DNA of 33,955 bases from JAJECS01 sp034428595 (GTDB lineage Bacteria; Chloroflexota; UBA11872): contig DAOUHO010000104.1 in NCBI GenBank assembly GCA_034428595.1, positions 1 through 33,955 on the forward strand, given 5' to 3'. Under the pieces are notes generated by a model. The model worked only from the letters and a program-made list of their open reading frames with translations, was not told the DNA's origin and did no database searches. Each line of letters opens with the position of its first letter. Position 1 is the stretch's first letter. The translations under genes and the position numbers were made by a program. Below are positions 6,735-14,968 of the stretch, piece by piece.

Positions 6735-8728
6735 GGCGTCACCGGATGCCCTGCGGGCGCCGGAGCTTGCGCCGGCTGCCGCGTGGCGGTGGGCCAGGCG
6801 ATCACGAGCACGCCGATGAAGTACAGCACGCCGCCAACCCACAGCAGCGGCACGAGCGGATTCACCAGGATGCGGAACGCCGCCGCCGATCCGTCGGGCT
6901 CCCAATCGTCAAGCAGGACATAGAGATCGTCGAGTCCGGGGAACGTGGTGCGAATCGCCACGTCGGAGGTGGGCTGGTTCTCCCAGCCGACGTGAATGCG
7001 GCGCGACGGCGTGAGGCGCGCCGGCGGCTGATCACCGCGCTCCACGTCCAGGTCGGCGTAAACGGTCGTCAGGCCGGGCTGCGACAGCGGGCGCAGGCCG
7101 CGAAACGTGACGGTGTGGCCATCCACGGTTGCGGATTCGCCATGCGCCAGGCGCACGGCCGTCTCCTGCCCGAATGACGCCGAACCGACGATCCCGATGG
7201 CGAACACCGCGACGCTGAAGTGCACGAGGTGGCTGCCGAACCGCCGCCGGCTGCCCATGACCTGGAGCGCGATGCGGGGTTCGTCGGCTGATTTCGGTGT
7301 TCGAGCGCGGATGCTGCGCGCCAGCTCGAGCAACGCTCCGGCGCCCACCAGAGCCGCCAGACCGAATCCCAATACGGCGAGCCCGGCGCGCATCCCCAGG
7401 GCGAGCAAGATGGCGGAGACCACGAAGGTGACGAGGATCGGCCAGCGCGTGGCCCGCCATGCCGCGCGCGCGGTCGTGCGCCGCCAGGCCAGCAGCGGGC
7501 CGATGCCCAGCAGCCCGAGCATGATCAGCAGCAGCGGCACGGTGACCTGGGCATAGAACGGCGGCCCAACCGCAATCCGCGCGCCTTGCACAAGCTCGGA
7601 GAAAATCGGGAACACGGTGCCCCAGAGCACCGCCACCAGCACCGCCATGAGCAGCAGATTGTTGAGCAGGACTCCGGATTCCTTGGACGCCAGCGACTCG
7701 ATGGCCATGGGGGCTCGCAGCATGGGCAGCCGGTACAGAAAGGCCAGGACGGCAATCACCAGCACGATCCCGACGAAGGTGAGAAAGATCGGACCCACGT
7801 CCGAGAGCGCGAACGAATGCACCGACGTGAGAATCCCGCTGCGCACGACGAACGTGCCAAAAACGGCCAGGGCGAATCCCAAGAGCACCAGTCCCACGGA
7901 CCACGCCCGCAGATGCCCGCGCCGCTCTTGCGCCAGCGCCGAGTGAACGTAGGCCGTGGCCGCCAGCCAGGGAAGCAGCGCGACGTTCTCGACCGGATCC
8001 CAGCCCCAATAGCCGCCCCAGCCCAGCACGCGATAGGCCCACCACGCGCCCAGCAGCAGGCCGGCGCCCTGGATGGCCCAGGCCACGAGCATCCAGTTGC
8101 GCATTTCGCGCAGCCAATCCTGCGAAAGCCGGCCCGCGGCCAGCATCGCCGCCGCGAAGGCGAACGGAATCGTGAAGGACATATAGCCGGTGAGCAGCAT
8201 GGGCGGATGCACTTGCATGCCGCTGTCCCAGAGCAGCGGATTGAGCCCGCGCCCATCAACCGGCGCCACGACAAGCCGTTGAAACGGGCTCGAAACGAAC
8301 ACCAGCACGCCGATGAAGAAGAGCGCGATGGCCGCCAGCGTGCCGATGCCCCAGGGCGCGAGCGCGTCATCGCGCTTGCACATGCGCCACGCCGCCAGAG
8401 CGCTGAAGAGACTGAGCCCCCAGGCCCAGAAGAGCAGTGAGCCTTCCTGTCCGCCCCACAAGGCGGAGATTGTGAGGCCCAGCGGCATGGAGCGGCTGGA
8501 CGTGTCGGCTACAAAGGCGATCGAAAAGTCCTGGCTGAGAAATCCGGCGGCGAGGGCGGCTACGGCCAGGGTCACGACGGCGGCCAGCACGACGGCGGCG
8601 TTGCGCGCGGCGTCCGTGAAGCCGGGACTGCGCCGCCAGACGGCCAGCCCGCTCATCGTGAGCTGCAACACCGCGACGCCGAAGGCCAGCCCGAGCGCCA
8701 TGCGGCCAACCACCACCAGGTCGATCAC
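6731..8728 (-). CDS. ccmF: cytochrome c haem lyase subunit CcmF
   Basis: This 665-residue polytopic membrane protein is the core of the haem lyase that attaches haem to apocytochrome c on the periplasmic side. Recognisable motifs are GGQEGSLLFWAW (92-103), HPPMLLTGY (174-182) and the haem-handling WWD segment YWGWDPVENVALLPW (240-254), followed by VHSALAQERRG. A periplasmic domain lies near the C-terminus before the last helix (VPLLWVGGVLYFIGV). The length is typical of CcmF. The start is a GTG at 8728. It is the first gene of the second ccm sub-block (ccmF-ccmH-propeller-beta protein), after a 286-bp gap from ccmD. Confidence 0.95.
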   Translation of the reverse strand: MIDLVVVGRMALGLAFGVAVLQLTMSGLAVWRRSPGFTDAARNAAVVLAAVVTLAVAALAAGFLSQDFSIAFVADTSSRSMPLGLTISALWGGQEGSLLFWAWGLSLFSALAAWRMCKRDDALAPWGIGTLAAIALFFIGVLVFVSSPFQRLVVAPVDGRGLNPLLWDSGMQVHPPMLLTGYMSFTIPFAFAAAMLAAGRLSQDWLREMRNWMLVAWAIQGAGLLLGAWWAYRVLGWGGYWGWDPVENVALLPWLAATAYVHSALAQERRGHLRAWSVGLVLLGFALAVFGTFVVRSGILTSVHSFALSDVGPIFLTFVGIVLVIAVLAFLYRLPMLRAPMAIESLASKESGVLLNNLLLMAVLVAVLWGTVFPIFSELVQGARIAVGPPFYAQVTVPLLLIMLGLLGIGPLLAWRRTTARAAWRATRWPILVTFVVSAILLALGMRAGLAVLGFGLAALVGAGALLELARSIRARTPKSADEPRIALQVMGSRRRFGSHLVHFSVAVFAIGIVGSASFGQETAVRLAHGESATVDGHTVTFRGLRPLSQPGLTTVYADLDVERGDQPPARLTPSRRIHVGWENQPTSDVAIRTTFPGLDDLYVLLDDWEPDGSAAAFRILVNPLVPLLWVGGVLYFIGVLVIAWPTATRQPAQAPAPAGHPVTP

Positions 8729-9014
8729 GGGCGTGGCCTGTGTGCCTCGGAGTGTCGAGGCTCCACCCCGTCATTCCCGCGAAGAGCCTGCCCCGTACTC
8801 AATACGGGGCGGGAATCCAGACCTCGTCCTACCTGGAACCGCGCAGGGACTTTGCCGGACATCCTAAGTCTGATCGGGTTATGCAAGAGTCTTGTTGCCC
8901 CGCGAGGCTACCGCGTTCGCGTGCAATCCGGGCTCTTGGTTCCTCGCCGGCATACCTGTCCGCAATCCGCAGTTTGTCCCCGCGGTATCTCGCGGCGGGA
9001 GCGTGAAGTCGAAC
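8729..9014. other. intergenic region between ccmD and ccmF with hairpins
   Basis: These 286 bp hold no supported gene. They contain the hairpin repeat at 8773-8816. A weaker GC-rich inverted repeat near 8970-9000 (CCCCGC...GCGGCGGG) is also visible. The gap breaks the otherwise tightly overlapped ccm gene order, so ccmF may have its own promoter here. Confidence 0.45.
8773..8816. repeat. dispersed hairpin repeat, copy 2, nested palindrome
   Basis: The outer arms are ATTCCCGC (8773-8780) and GCGGGAAT (8809-8816). Inside is a perfect 8-bp stem, GCCCCGTA (8790-8797) with TACGGGGC (8803-8810) and a 5-nt loop. The outer arms match those of the copy at 31725. Confidence 0.75.
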
Positions 9015-9176
9015 CTACTCCGAGGTCTTGTGACGTTGAGCGTCGAGCTCCCGCCGCACATCGTGGACCGCGTCGCGCACGCCGCGAATGCGGCCCGTGA
9101 CGAACACGAGATATCCGAACAGCAGCACCCAGATCACCCCGTACCCGATGAGCAGATACACAAGCTCTTGCGTCAT
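9015..9176 (-). CDS. ccmD: haem exporter accessory protein CcmD
   Basis: This 53-residue small membrane protein begins MTQELVYLLIGYGVIWVLLF. It has one helix at about 5-27, followed by a basic, helical tail (GRIRGVRDAVHDVRREL). That is the size and layout of CcmD, which links holo-CcmE release to the CcmABC complex. Its ATG overlaps the ccmC stop (ATGA), the standard ccmC-ccmD order. CcmD sequences are poorly conserved, so the name rests on size, topology and position. Confidence 0.75.
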   Translation of the reverse strand: MTQELVYLLIGYGVIWVLLFGYLVFVTGRIRGVRDAVHDVRRELDAQRHKTSE

Positions 9177-9952
9177 GTCCCAGCCTCCGGCGTTGCCTTG
9201 CCGCCCGCCATTTGCCATTCCTCGAGCCGATTGCGCACCAAGTCCCGAAGATCCTCGCCCTCGTCGCTGGCGCGTTCCAGCAGGTAGCGCTGGCGAATCA
9301 GGACGAAGAAGAACAACGTGAACGCGGCCACCGTGACCAGCAACGTCACGAGCATCTCCTGCGGCAGCGCGCCTTCGCGCGTGATCGACTGAACCGGGTG
9401 CAGGCTGCGCCACCACTGTACGGAGAACCATACGATCGGCACGTCCACGAATCCCACGATGCCGAAAATGGCGGCGACGCGCCGGCGGGCGTCCGCGTTG
9501 TCGACGTACATGCGCAGCACCAGATACGCCACGTAGATGAACCACAACACCAGCGTTGTGGTGAGACGCGGGTCCCAGGTCCACCAGACGTTCCAAATCA
9601 CGCGGCCCCAGATGGCGCCGGTGGCCAGCGTAAGCGTGGTGAAGAGCACTCCGACCTCCGCCGCCGCAACCGCCAGGCTGTCCCAGCGCGGATCGCGTCG
9701 CCACAGATACACCGCGCTGGCGACCGCGACGATTCCAAAGGCGAGGAAGGCCAGCCAGGCCACCGCCACATGACCGTAGAGCAATCGCTGGGCATCCCCC
9801 TGCACGCGTTCCGGCGGCGCATAGATGAAGATCATGTACAGCGCCGCCGCCATGACGACCAGCAGCGCCGTGTACACCACGAGCCCGCGCCATCCGAACA
9901 GGGGTGGCTGATCAACCGCCCGACGGTGCAGCGCGGTGCCCAACAGGCCCAT
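9173..9952 (-). CDS. ccmC: haem delivery protein CcmC
   Basis: This 259-residue, six-helix membrane protein hands haem to CcmE. It has the haem-handling tryptophan-rich motif WWTWDPRLT (123-131) and flanking His residues at H61 (LLYGHVAVAWLAF) and H185 (WWRSLHPVQS). This is the family's expected arrangement of two axial His residues around the WWD domain. The ATG at 9952 is preceded by AGGAG 8 nt upstream and gives the normal length; longer upstream extensions lack support. It follows the ccmAB stop by 11 nt and overlaps ccmD. Confidence 0.93.
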   Translation of the reverse strand: MGLLGTALHRRAVDQPPLFGWRGLVVYTALLVVMAAALYMIFIYAPPERVQGDAQRLLYGHVAVAWLAFLAFGIVAVASAVYLWRRDPRWDSLAVAAAEVGVLFTTLTLATGAIWGRVIWNVWWTWDPRLTTTLVLWFIYVAYLVLRMYVDNADARRRVAAIFGIVGFVDVPIVWFSVQWWRSLHPVQSITREGALPQEMLVTLLVTVAAFTLFFFVLIRQRYLLERASDEGEDLRDLVRNRLEEWQMAGGKATPEAGT

Positions 9953-9963
9953 CGCAGACTCTC

Positions 9964-11385
9964 CTAACCGTCGACGGCGTGCGGGTAGAGCAGAACGCTC
10001 AATGCTAAGAATACGGCGGCCACTATGGCGAGCAAGCCGAACCATGGCGCCGCGCCCGCCGCCGGCGCGCCCTGGAGCGTCTCGAGGGTTGCTCCGACAC
10101 CAGCCAGCATCACGGGAATCGCCAGCGGCACTGACAGCAGCGGCATCAGGACCTCCCGGGCCCGGCTTTCCATCGCCAGGGCGCTTTGCATGGCTGCAAC
10201 CGCGCTCAAGGCGAGAGTCGCCAAGCCCAAGGTGGCGAACATGCCGCCTTGGAGGAGCTGCAGGTCGAGCAGCGCGCTGAGCAGCACGAGTTGCACCAGC
10301 CCCACGGCCAGCACGTGCGCGGCCAGCAGAACGTACTTGGCCAGGAACACGGCGCTCTGGTCGATCGGCGCCAGGCGCAGGCAGGTGAGCGTGTTGGCGT
10401 CGCGCTCGGACCCGAAGAGCCGGACGCCCGATAGGCTAGCTACCAGCAACAGCGTGGCCCATGCCACCCCGGCGGCCACCGCGGGCGCGTCCGAGGCTGC
10501 CGGAATCACGAACGCCATATCGAACAGCACGGTGATGAGCAGCGTGAATGCCAGCAGCGCGGGCGCCTGCTCTCGCGCTCGCCACTCCACCAGTGCGTCC
10601 TTGCGCAGCAGGGCCCACGCCGCGCCGAAGAACGAAATGGCCGTTCCTCTGGGCGGAGCCTTGCCGGTCGCCGGGCTGGGTACGGGATGGTCTGCTTGAA
10701 CGACGCGACCCCGGTCGACGACGACCCGGCGCCCGCCCATCTGCGCGGCGACCTCGGGATCGTGGGTGCTCAGCAGCACGGCTGAGCCTGGGCACAGCGC
10801 ATCCAACATGGCGGGCAGCCCGCGGACGGCGTCGCGATCGAGGCTGGCGTCGGGCTCGTCCAACAGCAGCACGGCGGGGTGGTGCAGCGCCGCAGCGGCG
10901 AGGGACAGCCGTTGGAGCTGCCCGCGTGAGAGCTCGCGCGCGCGTCGGTCGGCAATGTCGGCGAGCCCTACGACGCGCAGCGCTTCGGCGACGCGTGAGC
11001 CAGCGTTTGGCACCGCGTACAGCGAGGCCAAGAACGCGAGGTTTTCACGTGCCGATAGGTGACCGATCAGGTGCGGCGTATGCCCGACAAAGCCGATGTG
11101 ACGGCGCGCGGCGCGCTTGCGCTGCACGACATCCGCACCGCCAACGCTGGCCTGCCCGCCCAGCGACGGCTGCAGGGTCGCCAGCGTGCGCAGCAGGGTC
11201 GTCTTACCGGCGCCATTCGGCCCCAGCAAGGCCACCCGTTCGCCCGCGCCCAGGGACAAGGAGACGTTCCGCAGCACATGGCGTCGACCGAATCCAACCG
11301 TGAGGCGATTCAGCGTGAGGGCCGGAGGCTCCGTGTCCGGCTCACCCGTTGCCAGCGGCGTCGGCCGCGTGGCAACCGGCTTCAC
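9964..11385 (-). CDS. ccmAB: fused CcmA-CcmB haem ABC exporter subunits
   Basis: One 473-residue frame covers both the ATPase and the permease of the CcmAB transporter. Residues 22-232 are the CcmA ATPase, with Walker A GPNGAGKTT (55-63), an ABC signature LSRGQ (152-156), Walker B VLLLDEPDASLD (172-183) and a switch His in LSTHDPE. Residues from about 252 to 473 are CcmB-like. They open with AWALLRKDALVEWRARE and contain about six hydrophobic segments, with the typical VRLFGSERDANTL stretch. No stop or shift separates the halves; the linker is about 232-250. The complex powers release of holo-CcmE. The GTG start overlaps the ccmE stop (GTGA). Separate genes are the rule in model organisms. 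Confidence 0.92.
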   Translation of the reverse strand: MKPVATRPTPLATGEPDTEPPALTLNRLTVGFGRRHVLRNVSLSLGAGERVALLGPNGAGKTTLLRTLATLQPSLGGQASVGGADVVQRKRAARRHIGFVGHTPHLIGHLSARENLAFLASLYAVPNAGSRVAEALRVVGLADIADRRARELSRGQLQRLSLAAAALHHPAVLLLDEPDASLDRDAVRGLPAMLDALCPGSAVLLSTHDPEVAAQMGGRRVVVDRGRVVQADHPVPSPATGKAPPRGTAISFFGAAWALLRKDALVEWRAREQAPALLAFTLLITVLFDMAFVIPAASDAPAVAAGVAWATLLLVASLSGVRLFGSERDANTLTCLRLAPIDQSAVFLAKYVLLAAHVLAVGLVQLVLLSALLDLQLLQGGMFATLGLATLALSAVAAMQSALAMESRAREVLMPLLSVPLAIPVMLAGVGATLETLQGAPAAGAAPWFGLLAIVAAVFLALSVLLYPHAVDG

Positions 11386-11852
11386 TGCGCCGGGATCTCG
11401 CGAGGCTCGAACTCTGGGCCGTGCTTGACGATGAGGTTGCGCGCCTCGAAGACGCCGGTGCCCAGGAGACGGCCCTCCGCGATCACGTCGGAGTACTTGT
11501 CCTCCTCGGCGTAGCCGAAGAGATCCGGCGGTGAGCCGCGGAACTCCACCGGCAGCACGCCCGTGTCGTCCTCGATCTCGAAGCGGATGATGCCATCAGC
11601 GGACGCCTCGTGAATCGATCCGTCCACGACGATGCCGTTCACGCGCACCAGCTGGCCTTTGATCTCGTCCCCTTTCGCGTGCAGCTCGCCCACCGTGTGG
11701 TAGTAGACGGCGGCGCCCTGGGTGGCGGTCCAGATCAGAAATCCGAGCGCCGCGGCGAGCGCGCCGCCGACGAAAAGAACCTTGCCGGAGATGAGCCGGT
11801 TCCGGATGGGCTCTGGCTCGGCGGCGCTGGCGGGTTCGGAGGTGTCGGTCAA
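11382..11852 (-). CDS. ccmE: haem chaperone CcmE
   Basis: This 156-residue periplasmic haem chaperone has a short cytoplasmic N-terminus, one membrane helix (25-42) and an OB-fold with GDEIKGQLVRVNGIVVDGSI and DDTGVLPVEFRGSPPDLF. Haem attaches covalently to the His of a C-terminal HxxxY motif in E. coli (H130, Y134). Here the segment is LIVKHGPEFEP: His144 is kept and the Tyr position is Phe148. The start is a TTG, because no ATG or GTG gives a proper N-terminus. It is followed by ccmAB with a GTGA overlap and lies 32 nt after the CopD-like gene. The function is probably retained, since the haem-linking His is present. Confidence 0.92.
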   Translation of the reverse strand: MTDTSEPASAAEPEPIRNRLISGKVLFVGGALAAALGFLIWTATQGAAVYYHTVGELHAKGDEIKGQLVRVNGIVVDGSIHEASADGIIRFEIEDDTGVLPVEFRGSPPDLFGYAEEDKYSDVIAEGRLLGTGVFEARNLIVKHGPEFEPREIPAQ

Positions 11853-11884
11853 GGCGTCAATGTGTGCGCGCGGTCGAAATCAGC

Positions 11885-12346
11885 CTAGCCGATTGAGAGC
11901 GCGGCGCGTTCGATGACCTCATTGAGGATCACCGACAGCAGGTACACGACCAAGGCGATCACCACAATCCAAAACGTGCGGTCCCGCGTCCACCTCGACC
12001 ACCCTCCGGCAGGCGGCGCTGGGCCGCGGCGCGATTGGGGCAGCGCCAGCCAGAACATGGCGAAGGCCAGCGCGATCTTTCCGGCGAGCAGGACGACGTA
12101 GGCGGCGGGCACGTTCGGTTCGGCAAGTCGCACCGCGGTGAGCAGCGCTCCGGTGATGATGAAGACCGCCACGCCCAGTCGCAGCGTGTGACCGGCGGCT
12201 CGTCCCCATGACATCGACGGGGCGCCCGGATCGAGTCCGCGGGCCCGCAGCGCCAGCAGCAGCAGCCCGCCGCCCAGCCACAGGCCGGCGGCCACGGCGT
12301 GCAACCAGCGCAGGATGACGAGAAAGACCGCCGGGCTTTCAGCCAT
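11885..12346 (-). CDS. CopD-like four-helix membrane protein
   Basis: This 153-residue integral membrane protein has about four helices. The N-terminal RWLHAVAAGLWLGGGLL is typical of the CopD / cytochrome b-like superfamily, with a His in helix 1. Basic loops lie around 104-120, and the final helix ends LLSVILNEVIERA. Similar small CopD-type proteins are often found among cytochrome oxidase, copper and haem genes. It sits between actE (138 bp upstream) and ccmE (32 bp downstream), so a link to respiratory metal or haem handling is plausible but not shown. The ATG at 12346 places the conserved helix at the N-terminus. Confidence 0.7.
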   Translation of the reverse strand: MAESPAVFLVILRWLHAVAAGLWLGGGLLLLALRARGLDPGAPSMSWGRAAGHTLRLGVAVFIITGALLTAVRLAEPNVPAAYVVLLAGKIALAFAMFWLALPQSRRGPAPPAGGWSRWTRDRTFWIVVIALVVYLLSVILNEVIERAALSIG

Positions 12347-12484
12347 TCGCTTGGCGCCTTCTGTTGATGACTGCCCCGCGCACGAATCCGGTCGATCTGT
12401 TCAGCAGTGCGGCGTCGCCGCCGGGCCAAACTCGCGACCTCGGCTGGCCCGCCGTCGACTCGCCACCGGGAGTGCTAACCGGCG

Positions 12485-13018
12485 CTAGTCAAGCGATCGA
12501 ATGAATGTGACGAGCAGCCAGCGCTCTTCCTCGGTGAGGAGCGATTGCCAGGCCGGCATGTTGTTCACGCCGTTCGTGATCGTCCAGAACAGCGCCCCGT
12601 CCGACTGGGCCTTCACGTTGTCCGACGCCAGCGAAGCCGGACGCTTGGCGCCATAGCTCTCAAAGGCGTCCGCGACGTAGCTGTCACCCTCGCCGTCGGC
12701 GCCGTGACACATGGCGCAGTTGACGGCGAACAGCGCCCGCCCACGATCGATCGATGGTCCGACGAAGGGCACCGGATTCTCGAGATTGATGGTCGCGACG
12801 AAGTCCGTCACGGGCAGCTCGACGCCGAGGGTCGAGACCTGGCCCTCCGGCGGCGCCTCATACGGCGGTTCCTGCGCGCGATAGGACTGCTGATAGTGCA
12901 TCTCGGGGAAGAGGTCGACCGGATACGCCCCGGTTTCGCACGCCGCGATGACGAACGCCGCCAATACCAGTCCAACGGTCAGACTGGCGGCTCGTCCTGC
13001 GCGGCGTGCGACGGTCAT
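12485..13018 (-). CDS. actE: Alternative Complex III monohaem cytochrome c subunit ActE
   Basis: This 177-residue lipoprotein cytochrome c has a signal sequence ending in a lipobox (VIAAC, Cys27). A family-typical linker with EMHYQQSYRAQEPP follows. One haem site is CAMCHGADGEG (101-111), and NNMPAW (Met154) is the likely axial ligand. Within ACIII it accepts electrons from the ActB/ActA core and passes them to the downstream acceptor. The ATG shares one base with the actD stop (TGATG). It is the last act gene before a 138-bp gap with no recognisable element. Confidence 0.88.
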   Translation of the reverse strand: MTVARRAGRAASLTVGLVLAAFVIAACETGAYPVDLFPEMHYQQSYRAQEPPYEAPPEGQVSTLGVELPVTDFVATINLENPVPFVGPSIDRGRALFAVNCAMCHGADGEGDSYVADAFESYGAKRPASLASDNVKAQSDGALFWTITNGVNNMPAWQSLLTEEERWLLVTFIRSLD

Positions 13019-13575
13019 CAGGGTGAGGCCGCCGCCGGGTGCATGAGGCTGCCGTCCTTGCTGAGCACGTCGACGGCATCGGCTTCTTCCAGCGCAATCT
13101 GGGCGTCCGGAATCCGGCGCTCGCGCGCCATCCCCGACACGCCGATGAGGCCGTCGGCAATGCGATCGTCGTACACGCCGATACCGTCCGGCAGTCGGGA
13201 CTCAAACAGCACGCCGAGCACGGTGAATAGCACCGCGCCGAGCATGGTGCCTTCGTAGAGCACCTGGATGATGGCGGGGACCGCGACTATGGGCTTTCCG
13301 CCGGTCACGATGGGCAGCGCGATCTGGGCGCCGATGTGCCAGGCGACGGCGACGGCCAGCCCACAGGCCGCGCCCGCGAACGGAAACGCGAACAAGCGAT
13401 GCTTCGCGTGCTGCTCCCCGAACGCGCCTTCCGGATAGGGCGTGGCGGAAATGATCTCGATGTCGTTGCCGCCGAAGCCCGCGCCGCGGAGTCGCGACAC
13501 GGCGTCGGCGGCGTCGTCGGGCTCGTTATACAGCCCAAGCAGCTCGCGCTTACGATCCGTATCTCTGGCGCTCAT
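13018..13575 (-). CDS. actD: Alternative Complex III subunit ActD (DUF3341)
   Basis: This 185-residue protein starts with a soluble ferredoxin-like domain (LLGLYNEPDDAADAVSRLRG, residues about 12-31). The family-typical SATPYPEGAF follows, then two membrane helices at about 62-85 and 92-122. A C-terminal soluble segment rich in acidic residues closes the protein. This is the standard DUF3341 layout of ActD, a membrane subunit that packs against ActC/ActF. The ATG is 9 nt after the actC stop and the stop overlaps actE by one base. Confidence 0.9.
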   Translation of the reverse strand: MSARDTDRKRELLGLYNEPDDAADAVSRLRGAGFGGNDIEIISATPYPEGAFGEQHAKHRLFAFPFAGAACGLAVAVAWHIGAQIALPIVTGGKPIVAVPAIIQVLYEGTMLGAVLFTVLGVLFESRLPDGIGVYDDRIADGLIGVSGMARERRIPDAQIALEEADAVDVLSKDGSLMHPAAASP

Positions 13576-13584
13576 GAGTCCCCC

Positions 13585-14961
13585 CTAAGCCTCGCGCATC
13601 GTGGCCGGGACCCTTGCACGGCCGACCTTGATTTCGTCACGCAGAATCTGACCTTCCTTGATATCCGCCGCCGGCATGATCGGCAGCAGCTTGGAGAACA
13701 CGAGGAACCCGGCGATCACCAGCGCCAGCTGGGCGGCGATGATGCCGAACTCCGCCGCCGACGGCAGGTAGTCGCCGTACTGGAACGTGAGGTTCGACTT
13801 CCGCTCGAGGCCGGGGATCACGATCATGTAGCGCTCGAGCCACATGCCGATGTTGACCAGCACCGTCGTCACGAACATCAAGAAGAAGTTGCGGCGCACG
13901 CGGCGGAACAGCCAGGCGCCAACCGGAATGATGTAGCCGGTGATGATGAAGATGATGGCGATGGCCGTCCAGGGCGGCTCCATCAGTCGACGCTGCCAGG
14001 TGTCGACCTCGGCCGGCTCGGTGCCATAAAGGCCGAACATGAAGTCCAGCATGAAGAAGAAGAGCCAGACCGTGGCCACGATGATGAGCAGGCGAGCCAG
14101 CGAATCGATGTGGTCCTTGGTGATGAAGTTCTTCAGGCCGAAGGCATAGCGCATCACGATCATCACGGTCACGACGGCGGACACGCCGGAGTGGACGGCC
14201 CCGATGACGAAGTACGGCGCGAACACCGTGTTGTGCCATCCGGGAATGATCGTGACGGCGAAGTCCCAGGACACGATGCTGTGCACCGAGACGAAGATGG
14301 GGAGAATCAGCGCCGAGAGCAGGATGCCGGCGATGGCTTGGATCCGCCACTGCCGGGTCGTGCCTCGGAAGCCCAGCGACAGCACCCCATAGACGGCTTT
14401 CCCGATTGGGTTCTTGACCCGGTCGCGGGCCAGCGCCAGGTCGGGCAGCAGCGCGATGTAGACGAACATCACCGTCGAGGTCAGGTAGGTGAAGATCGCG
14501 GCGGGGTCCCACACCAGCGGCGACCGCGGGTTGGGCCAGATGCCGCGCATCCAGTCGTAGGGAAACTCCCAATAGAGCGTGCGCCAGGGGCGTCCGCTGT
14601 GAATGATTGGGAAGGTCATGGCGGTCATCAGCGAGAAGATCGTCAAGACTTCCGCGGCGCGCGTGACCGGACGCCGCCACTCGGCCTGCGCGAGCCGAAG
14701 AATCGCCGATACCATGATTCCGGCGTGGCTGACCCCGATCCAGAACACGAAGTTCACGACCGGGAATCCCCAATAGACCGGGTGGGCGTAACCGAACAGC
14801 TGCAGGCCGAAGATCATCAGCAGAAGGAAGATGATGAGGCCCAGCGTGACCACGGCGCCGAGCAGGCCGGTGGTGGCGAAGAACCACTTGGGCCAGCTGA
14901 ACACGAAGTCCAGCAGCTCGCGGTTCGCGGTTTCTCGATTGACGGTTACGGGTTCTTGCAT
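13585..14961 (-). CDS. actC: Alternative Complex III quinol-site subunit ActC (NrfD-like)
   Basis: This 458-residue, about ten-helix NrfD/PsrC-family protein bears the quinol oxidation site of ACIII. The canonical segments of ActC are present. GFPVVNFVFWIGVSHAGIMV and FPIIHSGRPWRTLYW fall in the first bundle, with SVHSIVSWDFAVTIIPGW and FAPYFVIGAVHSG further on. The Met at 14961 is used because the 50 upstream in-frame codons are antisense to the end of the actF-like gene and lack hydrophobic character. It lies 7 nt after the preceding gene. ActC more usually follows actB directly; here an ActF-like gene comes first. Confidence 0.88.
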   Translation of the reverse strand: MQEPVTVNRETANRELLDFVFSWPKWFFATTGLLGAVVTLGLIIFLLLMIFGLQLFGYAHPVYWGFPVVNFVFWIGVSHAGIMVSAILRLAQAEWRRPVTRAAEVLTIFSLMTAMTFPIIHSGRPWRTLYWEFPYDWMRGIWPNPRSPLVWDPAAIFTYLTSTVMFVYIALLPDLALARDRVKNPIGKAVYGVLSLGFRGTTRQWRIQAIAGILLSALILPIFVSVHSIVSWDFAVTIIPGWHNTVFAPYFVIGAVHSGVSAVVTVMIVMRYAFGLKNFITKDHIDSLARLLIIVATVWLFFFMLDFMFGLYGTEPAEVDTWQRRLMEPPWTAIAIIFIITGYIIPVGAWLFRRVRRNFFLMFVTTVLVNIGMWLERYMIVIPGLERKSNLTFQYGDYLPSAAEFGIIAAQLALVIAGFLVFSKLLPIMPAADIKEGQILRDEIKVGRARVPATMREA

Positions 14962-14968
14962 GCCTGGA

